Assembly (NCBI RefSeq): GCF_025960985.1
Contig: NZ_JAOQMX010000007.1
Location: 1 to 64,000 of the forward strand
DNA from: Flavobacterium psychraerolatum
GTDB taxonomy: Bacteria > Bacteroidota > Bacteroidia > Flavobacteriales > Flavobacteriaceae
DNA: 64,000 nucleotides
Direction of reading: 5' to 3'
A program made the translations under genes and the position numbers. Positions 1 through 8,984 of the stretch are shown here, piece after piece. A model generated the notes under the pieces. It had not been told where the DNA came from, searched no databases, and was given only the letters and a program-made list of their open reading frames with translations. Positions within the stretch are counted from its first letter, which is position 1. Each line of letters begins with the position of its first letter.

Positions 1-26
1 CAGTGAACTTGTTCGTTGTTGCGGGT

Positions 27-57
27 GCAAAAGTAGTGAGCCTTCACCCTTAATCAA
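27..57 (-). promoter_or_regulatory. Bacteroidota-type promoter firing leftward out of the window
   Basis: On the minus strand TACTTTTG (35 to 27) fits the -7 consensus TAnnTTTG. TTG at 57-55 sits exactly 19 bases upstream, which is the spacing expected for the primary sigma factor of this phylum. The gene it serves lies left of base 1 and cannot be identified. Confidence 0.65.
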
Positions 58-299
58 TACTTTTTCTTAACCTTTTTTTAATCTATTTTTTAATTAGCTG
101 GAAAAGTGAACTTTGTGTTTTAACGTTTTTTATATTTGTGCGAATTTGGAGTTTATTTTGGGTGGTTTTGTTGATTTCTTTGTGTGTGTTTTGTTGGGTT
201 GGGTGGTTTTGCTTCTTGAATTGACTCTGTTATGTTGTATTTCAAGCTTGTATTGTTTCTGATTCTATAAATATAGCATGACTAACGGCTATTATTACA

Positions 300-1340
300 C
301 ACTTTATATCCTAATGTGAATTCGATTAGAGCGGAAATGTGTTTCAATTATACTATATCGTACCTACGGCACTACCTTGATGACGTAAATCTTTTTTTGC
401 TACCTATATGTCATGCCTAACGACATTGTTTATACCAGTGGTGAATTGTGGTCAATATATTGTTACGTGTAAACCTCTTGGACTCGCCACAACTATATAT
501 GATATATAGCAGCATTATTCTACACACAGTGCATTTACTTAAATGTAAGTAGAAATGATATGTCGTATCTACGGCACTATCTTGATAACGTGATATTTTT
601 TTACTAACGATATTTCATGCCTAACGACATTGTTTATACCAGTGGTGAATTGTGGTCAATATGAGGTGGTGTGTAAATTGATCTAACTCGATCATACTAC
701 ATGCCATGCCTACGACACTACCTTGTTCACATAAATCTTCTTTGCTACCTATATGTCATACCTAACGGCATTGCTTAAATCATTGGTGAATTGTGGTCTA
801 TATGTGGTAGTGTGTAAATTGATCTAACTCGATCATACTACATGCCATACCTACGGCACTACCTTGATGACGTAAATGTTTTTTTTGCTACCTATATGTC
901 ATGCCTAACGACATTGTTTATACCAGTGGTGAATTGTGGTCAATATGAGGTGGTGTGTAAATTATTACAACTCGATCATACTACATGCCATACCTACGAC
1001 ACTACCTTCTTCACATAAATCTTCTTTGCTACCTACATGTCATACCTAACGGCATTGCTTAAATCATTGGTGAATTGTGGTCAATATGTGGTAGTGTGTA
1101 AATTGATCTAACTCGATCATACTACATGCCATACCTACGGCACTACCTTGATGACGTAAATGTTTTTTTGCTACCTATATGTCATGCCTAACAGCATTTA
1201 TTACAGCACTCATGAACTACACTCAATCGTTGTGGTGTGTAAATTGTTATAATTCGATTAAACTATATAACGTGCCTATGGCACTAACGGGATCATTTCA
1301 TGCTCTTCGGTACCAATATATCATGCCTAACGGCATTATA
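300..1340. repeat. Array of ~141-bp imperfect tandem repeats with paired small hairpins
   Basis: A block beginning TACCTACGGCACTACCTTGA recurs at about 361, 566, 707, 848, 991, 1132 and 1273. The spacings are 205, 141, 141, 143, 141 and 141; the first is longer because of extra sequence around 470-545. Each unit has two short near-palindromes of the type TGCC-TAC-GGCA and ATGCC-TAAC-GGCAT, about 53 bp apart, and a conserved stretch GTGGTGAATTGTGGTCAATA. The sequence between the hairpins is conserved too, so this is not a CRISPR array. No reading frame runs through it. The function is unknown. Confidence 0.85.
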
Positions 1341-1370
1341 GAAATTGACTGAATTATCTGAAGTTACCAT

Positions 1371-1384
1371 CCAGCTAAAGCTGG
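1371..1384. repeat. Small perfect hairpin CCAGC-TAAA-GCTGG
   Basis: A 5-bp perfect stem with a 4-base loop, just right of the tandem array. It has no U-run, so it is not a terminator. It may be a decayed member of the same family of short intergenic hairpins. Confidence 0.5.
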
Positions 1385-1426
1385 CTGCAATTAAAAGCGT
1401 GCAGATTTACTAATTATCTACCTGAA

Positions 1427-1456
1427 ATACATACATACATACATACATACATACAC
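1427..1456. repeat. Tetranucleotide microsatellite (ATAC)7
   Basis: Seven perfect ATAC units followed by AC lie in otherwise non-coding DNA. Such a tract is expected to vary in length between isolates. No gene start is close enough to suggest phase variation; the nearest gene end is over 400 bp away. Confidence 0.9.
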
Positions 1457-1737
1457 CTCATATATATGAATCCAAGAAAATAGAGAACATGATTCTAGTA
1501 TTCACAACTATATCCGTTATTAAATCAGTACTCATAAACAATAGATAGATTTTATAGCTTTCTACAGAGAAAAGACCAACCCATCTGTCCTAATCAGTAT
1601 AATCTAACTGGATTTTTTTAAGTTACCCCAAATGTTAGGTCATATATCAAATAGTGAAGGTTAAAGACTTTTAAAATACACAAAATGGAGTTGAATTCGG
1701 ATTTTAGGATACTAACAAAGAAGAACGATACTTCCCT

Positions 1738-1855
1738 CCTAGCCCCGATAGAAGTGAATATCCTTTTTTGAGGCTTTTTCTACCGATAAAAAGATTGAAA
1801 CGCATAGCGGGACCACACTTACTGATGAAAATAGTATTACTGCTCCTAAGAAAAA
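1738..1855 (+). repeat. Dispersed intergenic repeat (AGCCCCGATAGAAG family), copy A
   Basis: It begins AGCCCCGATAGAAG, continues through ATCCTTTTTT, a T-rich stretch, AAAAGATTGAAACG and ATAGCGGGA, and ends near ATTACTGCTCCTAA. Related copies lie at 20458-20530 (minus) and 33965-34080 (plus). The rest of 1457-1880 shows no gene. Confidence 0.7.
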
Positions 1856-1879
1856 CTCATTCTACAATGAGTGCTGTTC

Positions 1880-3115
1880 TTAATCGAATTTAATGGCTTT
1901 AACTGGAGATATTTTGGTTATGATGTAAGAAGGGATCAACAGGACAACAAAACAAACTCCGATTGTGAGTAGGTTCAACATAATGATGTACCAAAAATTG
2001 AAATAAACTGGTGCTTCGTTGACATAATAATTTTCAGGATTGAGCTTAATCACCCCAAAATACTGCTGTATTAAAAGTATAGATATTCCTATGAGGTTCC
2101 CCCAGAACAATCCTCGAAATATAAGATAGGTAGCATTATAAAGAAAAATACGTCTTACACTCCAATTATCCGCTCCTAATGCTTTTAAGATTCCGATCAT
2201 TTGCGTACGCTCCAATATAAGCACTAATAAAGCTACGACCATATTAATTGTGGCAACCAAAATCATGACAACTAAGATGACAATAATATTGAAATCAAAC
2301 AATTTTAACCACTCAAAAATATAACTATACTTCTCTATAATAGTCTTTGAATTGAGCGTCGAACCAATATGCTGGTATATTTCTTGACCTGCCTGATCAA
2401 TTTCATCAAAGTCTTTAACAAACACTTCAAATCCCCCTACCTGATCTTTAGACCATTTATTAATTCGCTGTAAATGGCGGATATCTCCCAAAATAAAAGT
2501 AGCATCAAATTCTTGAAAACCTGAATTAAATATCCCGACAATCTTAAAACGACGACTGTTAGGCATTTTATTCTCCCCTTCTTTCATGAAAAAAGTATTG
2601 AATGAATCACCAACTTTAAAGTCAAGACGATTGGCTAAGAACTCAGATATCACTACTTCTTCATTTAAGGAACTACTATAATCTGGTAATTTACCTGCAA
2701 TTAAGTATTCCATAATATAGTGCCAGTCATAATCTTGACCAACTCCCTTGTACACAATACCTTCAAATGCAGTCTCCGTTCTTATAATTCCAGCTTTACT
2801 TGTGACTGCTTGAACGTGGCTGACCTCTGGAACATCTTTGAAAACCGGATAAAAATCTTGATTTATTGAAATGGGTCTTAAGGTTGTATCGGATTCGTTA
2901 CTATCAAAATTAGAAATATAAACATGACCATTAAAGGCTGCCACTTTTTCGCGTATCTTTTGCTGCAACCCTATCCCTGTAGCAACTGAAACAATCATCA
3001 TAACCATTCCAATCGCAATAGCCGAAATTGCGATTTTGATAATTGGAGCAGATATACTGCTACTATTATTCTTGGCAGTAACTAATCTTTTAGCTATAAA
3101 ATATTCTAGATTCAA
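1880..3115 (-). CDS. FtsX-like ABC transporter permease (LolC/LolE-type)
   Basis: Inner-membrane permease of the FtsX/MacB class, which in LolCDE-like systems helps release lipoproteins or drive other envelope processes together with an ATPase not encoded here. One membrane segment lies near the N terminus (IIKIAISAIAIGMVMMIVSV), followed by a ~230-residue periplasmic region and three C-terminal membrane segments (about residues 275-300, 325-350 and 375-400). I chose the TTG start at 3115, which gives LNLEYFIAKRL, the usual beginning of flavobacterial homologues, and 411 residues. An upstream ATG at 3226 would add 37 atypical residues and overlap the preceding gene by 55 bp. A translational link to that upstream gene is possible because the gap is about 56 bp. 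Confidence 0.85.
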   Translation of the reverse strand: MNLEYFIAKRLVTAKNNSSSISAPIIKIAISAIAIGMVMMIVSVATGIGLQQKIREKVAAFNGHVYISNFDSNESDTTLRPISINQDFYPVFKDVPEVSHVQAVTSKAGIIRTETAFEGIVYKGVGQDYDWHYIMEYLIAGKLPDYSSSLNEEVVISEFLANRLDFKVGDSFNTFFMKEGENKMPNSRRFKIVGIFNSGFQEFDATFILGDIRHLQRINKWSKDQVGGFEVFVKDFDEIDQAGQEIYQHIGSTLNSKTIIEKYSYIFEWLKLFDFNIIVILVVMILVATINMVVALLVLILERTQMIGILKALGADNWSVRRIFLYNATYLIFRGLFWGNLIGISILLIQQYFGVIKLNPENYYVNEAPVYFNFWYIIMLNLLTIGVCFVVLLIPSYIITKISPVKAIKFD

Positions 3116-3171
3116 GTTGTTGTTGTTTATTAACCCACTAAGATACCTAAGATACCAAGTGATACTTTTAT

Positions 3172-3666
3172 TTAAAGTGGCAATTTTTTCTTCATTTCTT
3201 CGATGATATTGTAAGTTGCTGGGCAAATAGGGATGTTTTTTAGAGTCAAATCCGTAATTTGCTGAAACTTTTTGCGATCGGTATGTGGAAATTCACGACA
3301 AGCTTTTGGCCTTACATCGTAAATCATACACGCATTGTCACTACCTAGAAAAGTACAAGGTACTGAATTCAAAACATAATCTTGATCTTCATCCATACGC
3401 AGGTACTGCTCAATAAACTGTTGCGGCTTTTGTCTTAAAGCCTTAGAAATACGTTCAATATCTGCCGAGGTAAATAATGGACCCGTAGTTTTGCAACAGT
3501 TAGCACAATCCAAACAGTCCGTTTTTTTAAATTCGGCTTGATGAAGATCTTGCATAATGTAATCTAAATTCTTGGGAGTCTTTTTTTTTAGCTTATCAAA
3601 ATATTTTTTATTTTCTATATGCTTATCTTTGGCTAACTTTTCGAGTTCGTTTAATTGTGGTTCCAA
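3172..3666 (-). CDS. YkgJ-family cysteine-cluster protein
   Basis: A 164-residue cytosolic protein with the metal-chelating cysteine pattern of the YkgJ (former UPF0153) family: Cys51, Cys54, Cys57 and Cys58 in CLDCANCC, then Cys104, Cys113, Cys123 (KACREFPH) and Cys148. These residues are thought to bind zinc or iron, perhaps as an Fe-S cluster; the biochemical role is not settled. The N-terminal ~45 residues are lysine-rich and helical. It lies just upstream of the FtsX-type permease on the same strand. A -7 element is visible at 3690-3697, so it probably opens a two-gene unit. Confidence 0.85.
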   Translation of the reverse strand: MEPQLNELEKLAKDKHIENKKYFDKLKKKTPKNLDYIMQDLHQAEFKKTDCLDCANCCKTTGPLFTSADIERISKALRQKPQQFIEQYLRMDEDQDYVLNSVPCTFLGSDNACMIYDVRPKACREFPHTDRKKFQQITDLTLKNIPICPATYNIIEEMKKKLPL

Positions 3667-3689
3667 TAATTGAGATTAAAAATTCACTA

Positions 3690-3697
3690 CAAAGTTA
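3690..3697 (-). promoter_or_regulatory. -7 promoter element TAACTTTG
   Basis: It fits TAnnTTTG on the minus strand 24 bases before the ATG of the YkgJ-family gene. No good -33 TTG was found at the ideal distance, so confidence is moderate. Confidence 0.5.
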
Positions 3698-3739
3698 AAC
3701 AACTTTTAGCCCTTGACCATATACTTTAAATTAAAAAAA

Positions 3740-4447
3740 ATGAAAGACCTTTTTGGCACAGCAATACTAGATTATCAAACCAATAATTCACCCCAGGATT
3801 TAATTACCTTCACCTCAATATCTGAAGAGGACGAAATGTCTGTTTCTTACTTGTTTCGTTCTTATTCTGAGATGCCTTTGATAGAACAAAAAGCACTACA
3901 AATAGCTAGAGGTAAAGTCCTTGATATTGGATGCGGAGCAGGCAGCCATAGCTTGTACCTACAACAAGAGAAAAAACTCGATGTTACCGCCATTGATATT
4001 TCAACAAATGCTATTGAAGCTTGCAAACTAAGAGGTTTGAAGAATGCTACTGTACTAGATTTCATGAATCTTAGTGATAATAAGTTTGATACTATTTTAC
4101 TCCTTATGAACGGAACAGGAATTTGTGGTAAATTAAAAAACCTCCCCATGTTCTTAACAAAACTAAAATCACTTTTACTACCTGACGGACAGATTCTCAT
4201 CGATAGTTCTGACCTAATATACATGTTTGATGAAGATGAAGATGGTGGTAAATGGATTGCATCTGAAAATGAATATTATGGTGAGTTAACTTTTCATATT
4301 AAATACAAAGGCAAAAATGAAACCCCTCTAGATTGGCTTTATTTAGACTACAACACACTACAAAATGCCGCTAATGATAATGGTTTTAAAACTGAACTAC
4401 TACTGGAAGGTAATCATTATGACTACTTAGCCAAATTATCTTTATAA
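3740..4447 (+). CDS. Class I SAM-dependent methyltransferase
   Basis: Soluble methyltransferase with a Rossmann-type SAM-binding motif LDIGCGAGSHSLYL at about residues 61-74, the acidic loop VTAIDIS that binds the SAM ribose, and the post-motif strand FDTILLLMNG. The substrate cannot be read from the sequence. I chose ATG 3740 (MKDLFGTAILDY, 235 residues) over an ATG 27 bases upstream. The extra nine residues are lysine-rich and look like read-through of the AT-rich leader. It stands alone on its strand and ends in a bidirectional terminator shared with queE. Confidence 0.8.
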   Translation: MKDLFGTAILDYQTNNSPQDLITFTSISEEDEMSVSYLFRSYSEMPLIEQKALQIARGKVLDIGCGAGSHSLYLQQEKKLDVTAIDISTNAIEACKLRGLKNATVLDFMNLSDNKFDTILLLMNGTGICGKLKNLPMFLTKLKSLLLPDGQILIDSSDLIYMFDEDEDGGKWIASENEYYGELTFHIKYKGKNETPLDWLYLDYNTLQNAANDNGFKTELLLEGNHYDYLAKLSL

Positions 4448-4455
4448 CTGTATAT

Positions 4456-4490
4456 AAAAAAACCAAACTATAAATTTAGTTTGGTTTTTT
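4456..4490. terminator. Bidirectional terminator between methyltransferase and queE
   Basis: A stem of AAACCAAACTA and TAGTTTGGTTT with a short loop, flanked by A-runs on the left and T-runs on the right. It can end transcription from both converging genes. Confidence 0.85.
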
Positions 4491-4496
4491 TATACA

Positions 4497-5129
4497 TTAG
4501 GGTATATTTAAATATTTATGAGTTTGTAAGGATACTCTCCATTTTGGATTATTCATTACATAATCAACTATCAATTCTGTCATTTCTTCTCTCTTACTCC
4601 ACTCTGGCTGCAGAAACAATATCGCATTATCATTTACCAAATGCGCTTGCTCTTCGGCAAATATAAAGTCATGCTTATTATGAATAATAACTTTTAATTC
4701 ATGTGCAGCGGCATAAACTGTATCTGTTGGCAATTTATTTTTCTTTGGAGAAAGACAAATCCAATCCCATGTACCTGATAAGGGATATGCACCTGAGGTC
4801 TCAATATGTACTTTTCGGTTGTTTTCTTTTAATTTTTGAGTTAAAAAACTCATATCCCAACTCAGGGGCTCTCCTCCTGTTACAACGACAGTTTCTGAAA
4901 ACTTACTTGCATTTAATACAATCTGATCTACAGCTGTAGGCGGATGAAGTTCAGCATTCCAGCTTTCTTTTACATCACACCAATGACAACCAACATCGCA
5001 ACCACCAATTCTAATAAAATAGGCTGCAGTTCCTGTATGATACCCTTCCCCTTGAATCGTATAAAATTCTTCCATTAAAGGAAGCATCGCACCTTTATTA
5101 ACTTCTAATTGTATTTCTTTTGATAACAT
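4497..5129 (-). CDS. queE: 7-carboxy-7-deazaguanine synthase
   Basis: Radical-SAM enzyme of the queuosine pathway that contracts 6-carboxytetrahydropterin to 7-carboxy-7-deazaguanine. At 210 residues it has the QueE-specific cluster motif CxxxCxxC at Cys44, Cys48 and Cys51 (GGCDVGCHWCD), the N-terminal EEFYTIQGEGYHTG segment that contacts substrate, and the glycine-rich VVVTGGEP SAM-binding stretch. Another queuosine gene, queA, lies about 9 kb away, but the two are not in one operon. It is transcribed alone from a -7 element at 5147-5154. Confidence 0.93.
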   Translation of the reverse strand: MLSKEIQLEVNKGAMLPLMEEFYTIQGEGYHTGTAAYFIRIGGCDVGCHWCDVKESWNAELHPPTAVDQIVLNASKFSETVVVTGGEPLSWDMSFLTQKLKENNRKVHIETSGAYPLSGTWDWICLSPKKNKLPTDTVYAAAHELKVIIHNKHDFIFAEEQAHLVNDNAILFLQPEWSKREEMTELIVDYVMNNPKWRVSLQTHKYLNIP

Positions 5130-5146
5130 TGTAAAAATTTGAAATA

Positions 5147-5154
5147 CAAAGATA
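5147..5154 (-). promoter_or_regulatory. -7 promoter element TATCTTTG of queE
   Basis: An exact TAnnTTTG match 18 bases before the queE ATG. No matching -33 TTG was recognised. Confidence 0.55.
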
Positions 5155-5206
5155 GTTATAAAAAAGAAGGAACTCCCACTACAAGAGCATTGAAATAATA
5201 CTGTAT

Positions 5207-5238
5207 AAAAAAACCGGTAACAAATGTTACCGGTTTTT
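5207..5238 (-). terminator. Terminator of the ExbB-TonB-TPR operon
   Basis: A stem ACCGGTAACA/TGTTACCGGT closed by a very short loop and flanked by A-runs and T-runs, directly after the TPR gene. On the minus strand it ends in a U-run. Confidence 0.85.
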
Positions 5239-5259
5239 AAAAAATCAAAGACTAATCTA

Positions 5260-6924
5260 CTATTTTAAAGATTGTATAGATTGAGTAGCATATGCGTTCC
5301 CCGCATCAATAGCAAGCGTTTTATTAAAAAACTCTAAAGCTTTTACCTTATCGGTATTAGCATAACCAGCTGCCATTGTATTGTAACTTTCAATTAATTT
5401 ACTTTTTACTGTAGGTTTCGCCAATTCTTCTGGCCCCTTTTGAGTTACAAGATCAATATATTGTTGGTAATACTTAATCATCAATTCATCATTACCTAAC
5501 AATGACTGTGTTCTAGCACGGTAAACGTAAACATCTTGTGTAGCAGGTGAAGCTGTAATAACATTACCAAAAGCAATGTCTGCTTTTTGAAGCGCAATAG
5601 TATCTTTAACGGCACCCGTTTTTGTGTTATCAAAATAAATTGAATTACCTAAATAGAAATTATCTAATAAGTAATTTTTAGAATCTTTATTAGAAGTAGC
5701 TATTTCAAATACTTCAGATGCTTCTTTAAATAATTTTTGTTCGTATAATTTTTTCCCTAAATCACCAATTTCAGCAGTAAGAGAAGGCTCCATATCTACT
5801 GCTTTCTTAATATTAACGATAGCATCATTAAAAACAGGTAAGTCTAAAGAATCATCCGCTTTAGTAGCTTTCTTTACTTTAGCTAGTCCTAAGTACATAT
5901 AATCCTGAGCAATAATTTTATTAGAAGAATCATTTATAAATGAATTCAAAGAAGAAATAGCACTATCTGTATTACCATTTTCATAGGCTGCATACCCTAA
6001 ATATCTAAGGATTCTAGGGTTAACTTTGTCTAATTGTTTCATTTTCTCAGCTTCAATTTCTAAAGCTTTATAATCTTTAGCTAAAATTAAGAAATCTGCA
6101 TGTCTCATACGAGATGCTAAAGAATAATCAGTCATAGCCATATACTTTTTATAATAGGCTAAAGCTTTTTTTATGTACTCATCATACTTAGATGGTTGAT
6201 TGTTTCCCCATAAATAGTATGTCTCAGCTAATTCACGATAAACTGGTCCATAAGATGGGTTACTTGCAATTACATCATCATATGCAGCTACTGCTTCAGT
6301 ATATGCTTTTGCTCCTTTAAGCAAAACACCTAATTCCATTTTTGCTCTTATTAAAGAACTATCACCTTGATAAGCATTACGATATGCACGGTATGCTTCA
6401 TTTTGATTTTTATCTCCATAATATGCATCACCGAAAGCCAAAAGTACTTGAGGCTCTAAATCATTCTTTTCTTTTGCAAGCTCTAAAACAGCTAAAGCAC
6501 CTTTATAATTAGGATTATTAGAATTCATGAAAGCACGTGCAATATAAACATACTCCTGATAATCTTTACGTCTCATTTCTTTTTTAGCCAATTCAAATTT
6601 TGCATTTGCACCTGCTAGATCACCTTTGTCAAGCAATAATTGACCAAGACCAATATTATTTAAATGCCCTTCTTTTTTTGCATTTAATCCTTTATCATAT
6701 GAAATCTTAGCTGAATCTGCTACATTTTGAAAAAGGTAAACATTTCCTAATAGAAAAAAAGCTTCACCATTACTATCATCAGATTTAACAATAGACTTTA
6801 AATTCATCTTTGCTTTATCATACTGTTCTGCATCAATTTCTTTTTTAGCTTCATCAATATTTTGCGCTTGCATTACAGAAACTGAAGCCATAAAGGCCAT
6901 ACTTAAAACTTTAAAATTCTTCAT
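5260..6924 (-). CDS. Secreted tetratricopeptide-repeat protein
   Basis: An exported protein of about 554 residues made almost entirely of TPR helices. Repeats with the A/G/Y/P spacing run from about residue 20 (AKKEIDAEQYDKAKMNLKSI) to the end (ALEFFNKTLAIDAGNAYATQ). The N terminus MKNFKVLSMAFMASVSVMQAQ is a clear signal peptide, which is why I prefer the ATG at 6924; in-frame ATGs at 6948 and 6954 would add up to 10 residues. It is the last gene of the operon that starts with ExbB. In that context a periplasmic scaffold for a TonB-energised uptake or envelope process is plausible, but the partner is unknown. Confidence 0.8.
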   Translation of the reverse strand: MKNFKVLSMAFMASVSVMQAQNIDEAKKEIDAEQYDKAKMNLKSIVKSDDSNGEAFFLLGNVYLFQNVADSAKISYDKGLNAKKEGHLNNIGLGQLLLDKGDLAGANAKFELAKKEMRRKDYQEYVYIARAFMNSNNPNYKGALAVLELAKEKNDLEPQVLLAFGDAYYGDKNQNEAYRAYRNAYQGDSSLIRAKMELGVLLKGAKAYTEAVAAYDDVIASNPSYGPVYRELAETYYLWGNNQPSKYDEYIKKALAYYKKYMAMTDYSLASRMRHADFLILAKDYKALEIEAEKMKQLDKVNPRILRYLGYAAYENGNTDSAISSLNSFINDSSNKIIAQDYMYLGLAKVKKATKADDSLDLPVFNDAIVNIKKAVDMEPSLTAEIGDLGKKLYEQKLFKEASEVFEIATSNKDSKNYLLDNFYLGNSIYFDNTKTGAVKDTIALQKADIAFGNVITASPATQDVYVYRARTQSLLGNDELMIKYYQQYIDLVTQKGPEELAKPTVKSKLIESYNTMAAGYANTDKVKALEFFNKTLAIDAGNAYATQSIQSLK

Positions 6925-6973
6925 TTTGTCATTTATTAATTTATTCATTTTCATCTCTTATTTTTTTGATCAA

Positions 6974-7867
6974 TTACTTGAACAAAAGTTTTCTACCCGG
7001 AACACGAATTGGCAACAAACCCGACTTCAATATAATTCTTTGTCCAATATCACCTGCCACAAAGGATGCAAAACCCATCCCCAAACCATTAAAACCTTGA
7101 CAATTTATTATAAACAAATCACGTGCCAAAGGATATGTCCCTTCTGCAATATTGTTTTGAGTAGGTGCAAAAAAACCTTTTTCACCAATACCTTGTACAC
7201 TCAAAACATTAATACTGCTCAAATATTTTTTAATATCTGCCGTAGGCTGATATAACCAATTTAATCCAACTACACCAATCATCCCTTCATTCTCAGAAAC
7301 AAACTTCACTACTTCTTCATTTGTTTTGAAAGAATAGATTCCGTTATCCGGACTATTTTTTAACCCAGCCAAGTCATTCATATAACGAACAGTACTTGAA
7401 TTAGGATTATCAAAAACTAATCCTTTTATTTTATTTCTAGAATTGCCTTTCATAAAAGAAATAACATCCTTAAGTGAGATTAACGTATCATTATCCATTT
7501 TATTGGATATAAAAGCAATTGCATCTGTACCTATTTTGGTAACCTTTGGGATAATTTTTTCTTTTTTGAAATAGCTCAATTCTGCTTCATTTAATTCTCT
7601 AGCCAAAACGATAATCCTAGTAGTGTCTTCAACTAAAGCTAAGGAAGCTTCCTTTTCTGACTTTGAATTTAATACAATTTTCGCATTATATTCACTTTCA
7701 AAAACTGCAATTTGATCTTCAATAATAGGCTTTAATGTTTCATCAACAATAATGGTTGTCCCACCTTTTAAGATTGTTTCATCATCGTTAGAAGAATTCT
7801 TGCAACAAAAAAACAAACTAGAAGACAAAATAGCAAATACAACTAAAAAGCTTAATGATAATTTCAT
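6974..7867 (-). CDS. PstS-like substrate-binding lipoprotein
   Basis: A lipoprotein of the periplasmic phosphate-binding (PstS-like) superfamily, 297 residues. The signal peptide ends in a lipobox-like SLFFC (Cys21 or Cys22). The mature part begins GGTTIIVDETLKPIIEDQIAVFE, the typical first strand and helix of these binding proteins, and keeps the VTKIGTDAIAFISNK strand and the VVGLNWLY region. No PstCAB transporter genes are near. Placed between a TonB/ExbBD set and a TPR protein, it may be an envelope-tethered ligand sensor rather than part of an ABC importer. The ligand is inferred only from the fold. Confidence 0.75.
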   Translation of the reverse strand: MKLSLSFLVVFAILSSSLFFCCKNSSNDDETILKGGTTIIVDETLKPIIEDQIAVFESEYNAKIVLNSKSEKEASLALVEDTTRIIVLARELNEAELSYFKKEKIIPKVTKIGTDAIAFISNKMDNDTLISLKDVISFMKGNSRNKIKGLVFDNPNSSTVRYMNDLAGLKNSPDNGIYSFKTNEEVVKFVSENEGMIGVVGLNWLYQPTADIKKYLSSINVLSVQGIGEKGFFAPTQNNIAEGTYPLARDLFIINCQGFNGLGMGFASFVAGDIGQRIILKSGLLPIRVPGRKLLFK

Positions 7868-7907
7868 ATCTAAAATTTATTATAGCCAAATGACTAAATG
7901 ATTTGAC

Positions 7908-8138
7908 TCATTCTTTATTGTCTTTAATTATTCGAATGCAACGAATAAAAGCATAAACAATCAACAATAGTCCAAAAGCTATTCGGTAACTCATGCTCAT
8001 GTCTAATGGGAAATTTTTCATAAATATAACAAATAATCCCAAAACTAAATAGAGCGTAAAAAACAAAATACTTATAAAAAGAAGAAATCGCTCTTTGAGC
8101 GATTTCTTCTGAAAATTTCTATAAAATTTATCCAACAT
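7908..8138 (-). CDS. Small two-helix membrane protein
   Basis: A 76-residue protein with a basic N terminus (MLDKFYRNFQKKSLKERF) and two membrane helices at about 18-40 and 48-68. It starts at ATG 8138, which overlaps the TGA of the tonB-like gene by one base (TGATG), so translational coupling is likely. A longer frame beginning at 8216 would lie inside tonB and is not believed. The family was not recognised. The context suggests an accessory subunit of the TonB/ExbBD complex. Confidence 0.65.
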   Translation of the reverse strand: MLDKFYRNFQKKSLKERFLLFISILFFTLYLVLGLFVIFMKNFPLDMSMSYRIAFGLLLIVYAFIRCIRIIKDNKE

Positions 8139-8944
8139 CACTCTGCTGATTGAATAGTAATTGGTAAAGAATATAATACCCTTACTGGTTTTCCATTTTG
8201 CACACCTGGATTCCATTTTGGAGATTTATTCAAAACTCTAATAGCTTCTTTTCCAGTTCCAAAACCAATATCTCTTAATACTTTGATATCTGTAAGCGAA
8301 CCATCTTTTTCAACTACAAAAGTAACATATACTTTACCTTTAAGACCTTCTTCTTCTGGAGCTCTATAATTATTACCTACAAACTTGTAAAACTTTTCAA
8401 TTCCACCTGGGAACTCTGGTTTCACTTCAATACCTGCAGTGTTATAAATTTGAGTATCCTCTTCAACTACTTGACTCGTTTTTGGTCCGTTACCAACAGG
8501 CGCAACAGATAAAACTGCATCTGGATCACCTTTAATAGTTGTCGATCCAAGTTTTTTCTCTTTGATCTCAACAATTTTAGGTGGCTCCTCTGTAACCTCC
8601 TCTGCTTTAGCCACAACTGGCTTTACAAATTTCACTTGATCCACTTTAGGTGGTGGTGGTGGTGGTGGTGGTGTAAACTTTTTAATTTCCTCCTTTTTTG
8701 GCTTTGGTGGCAATTTAACAGCAACGATCTTTTGATCTAATACTATATCATCATTTGAACTGTCAGGAATCATACTTAAGATAAGTGGTGCACTCAAAGC
8801 TAAAGTAAACAAGATTGAACCAATAATAAGTGCCCTTACTGTAGTTTTTCTGTTTTCTTTTCTTAAAACATATGCACCATAACTTTTATTTTTTCCTTCG
8901 AAAACAATGTCCAGCCAATGGTTTTTTAATATATCTAATTTCAT
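8138..8944 (-). CDS. TonB-family energy transducer
   Basis: A 268-residue inner-membrane protein that links the proton-driven ExbB/ExbD motor to outer-membrane receptors. The layout is a short cytosolic segment with GKNKSYGAYVLRKENRK, as in Bacteroidota TonB proteins, a membrane helix at about 36-57, a periplasmic Pro/Lys/Glu-rich spacer with a run of eight prolines near residue 92, and a C-terminal TonB domain (about 175-266) with VYVTFVVEKDGSLTDIKVLR and KWNPGVQNGKPVRVLYSLPI. It follows two exbD genes and overlaps the small membrane protein by one base. Confidence 0.92.
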   Translation of the reverse strand: MKLDILKNHWLDIVFEGKNKSYGAYVLRKENRKTTVRALIIGSILFTLALSAPLILSMIPDSSNDDIVLDQKIVAVKLPPKPKKEEIKKFTPPPPPPPPKVDQVKFVKPVVAKAEEVTEEPPKIVEIKEKKLGSTTIKGDPDAVLSVAPVGNGPKTSQVVEEDTQIYNTAGIEVKPEFPGGIEKFYKFVGNNYRAPEEEGLKGKVYVTFVVEKDGSLTDIKVLRDIGFGTGKEAIRVLNKSPKWNPGVQNGKPVRVLYSLPITIQSAE

Positions 8945-8984
8945 TTTTCTTAATTATTAGGTTATTAAGAAAACAAGATTGCTC

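Noticed and set aside
300..1340. CRISPR array, because of regularly spaced short repeats
   Set aside because: The sequences between the short repeats are as conserved as the repeats themselves, the period is ~141 bp, and no cas gene is near.
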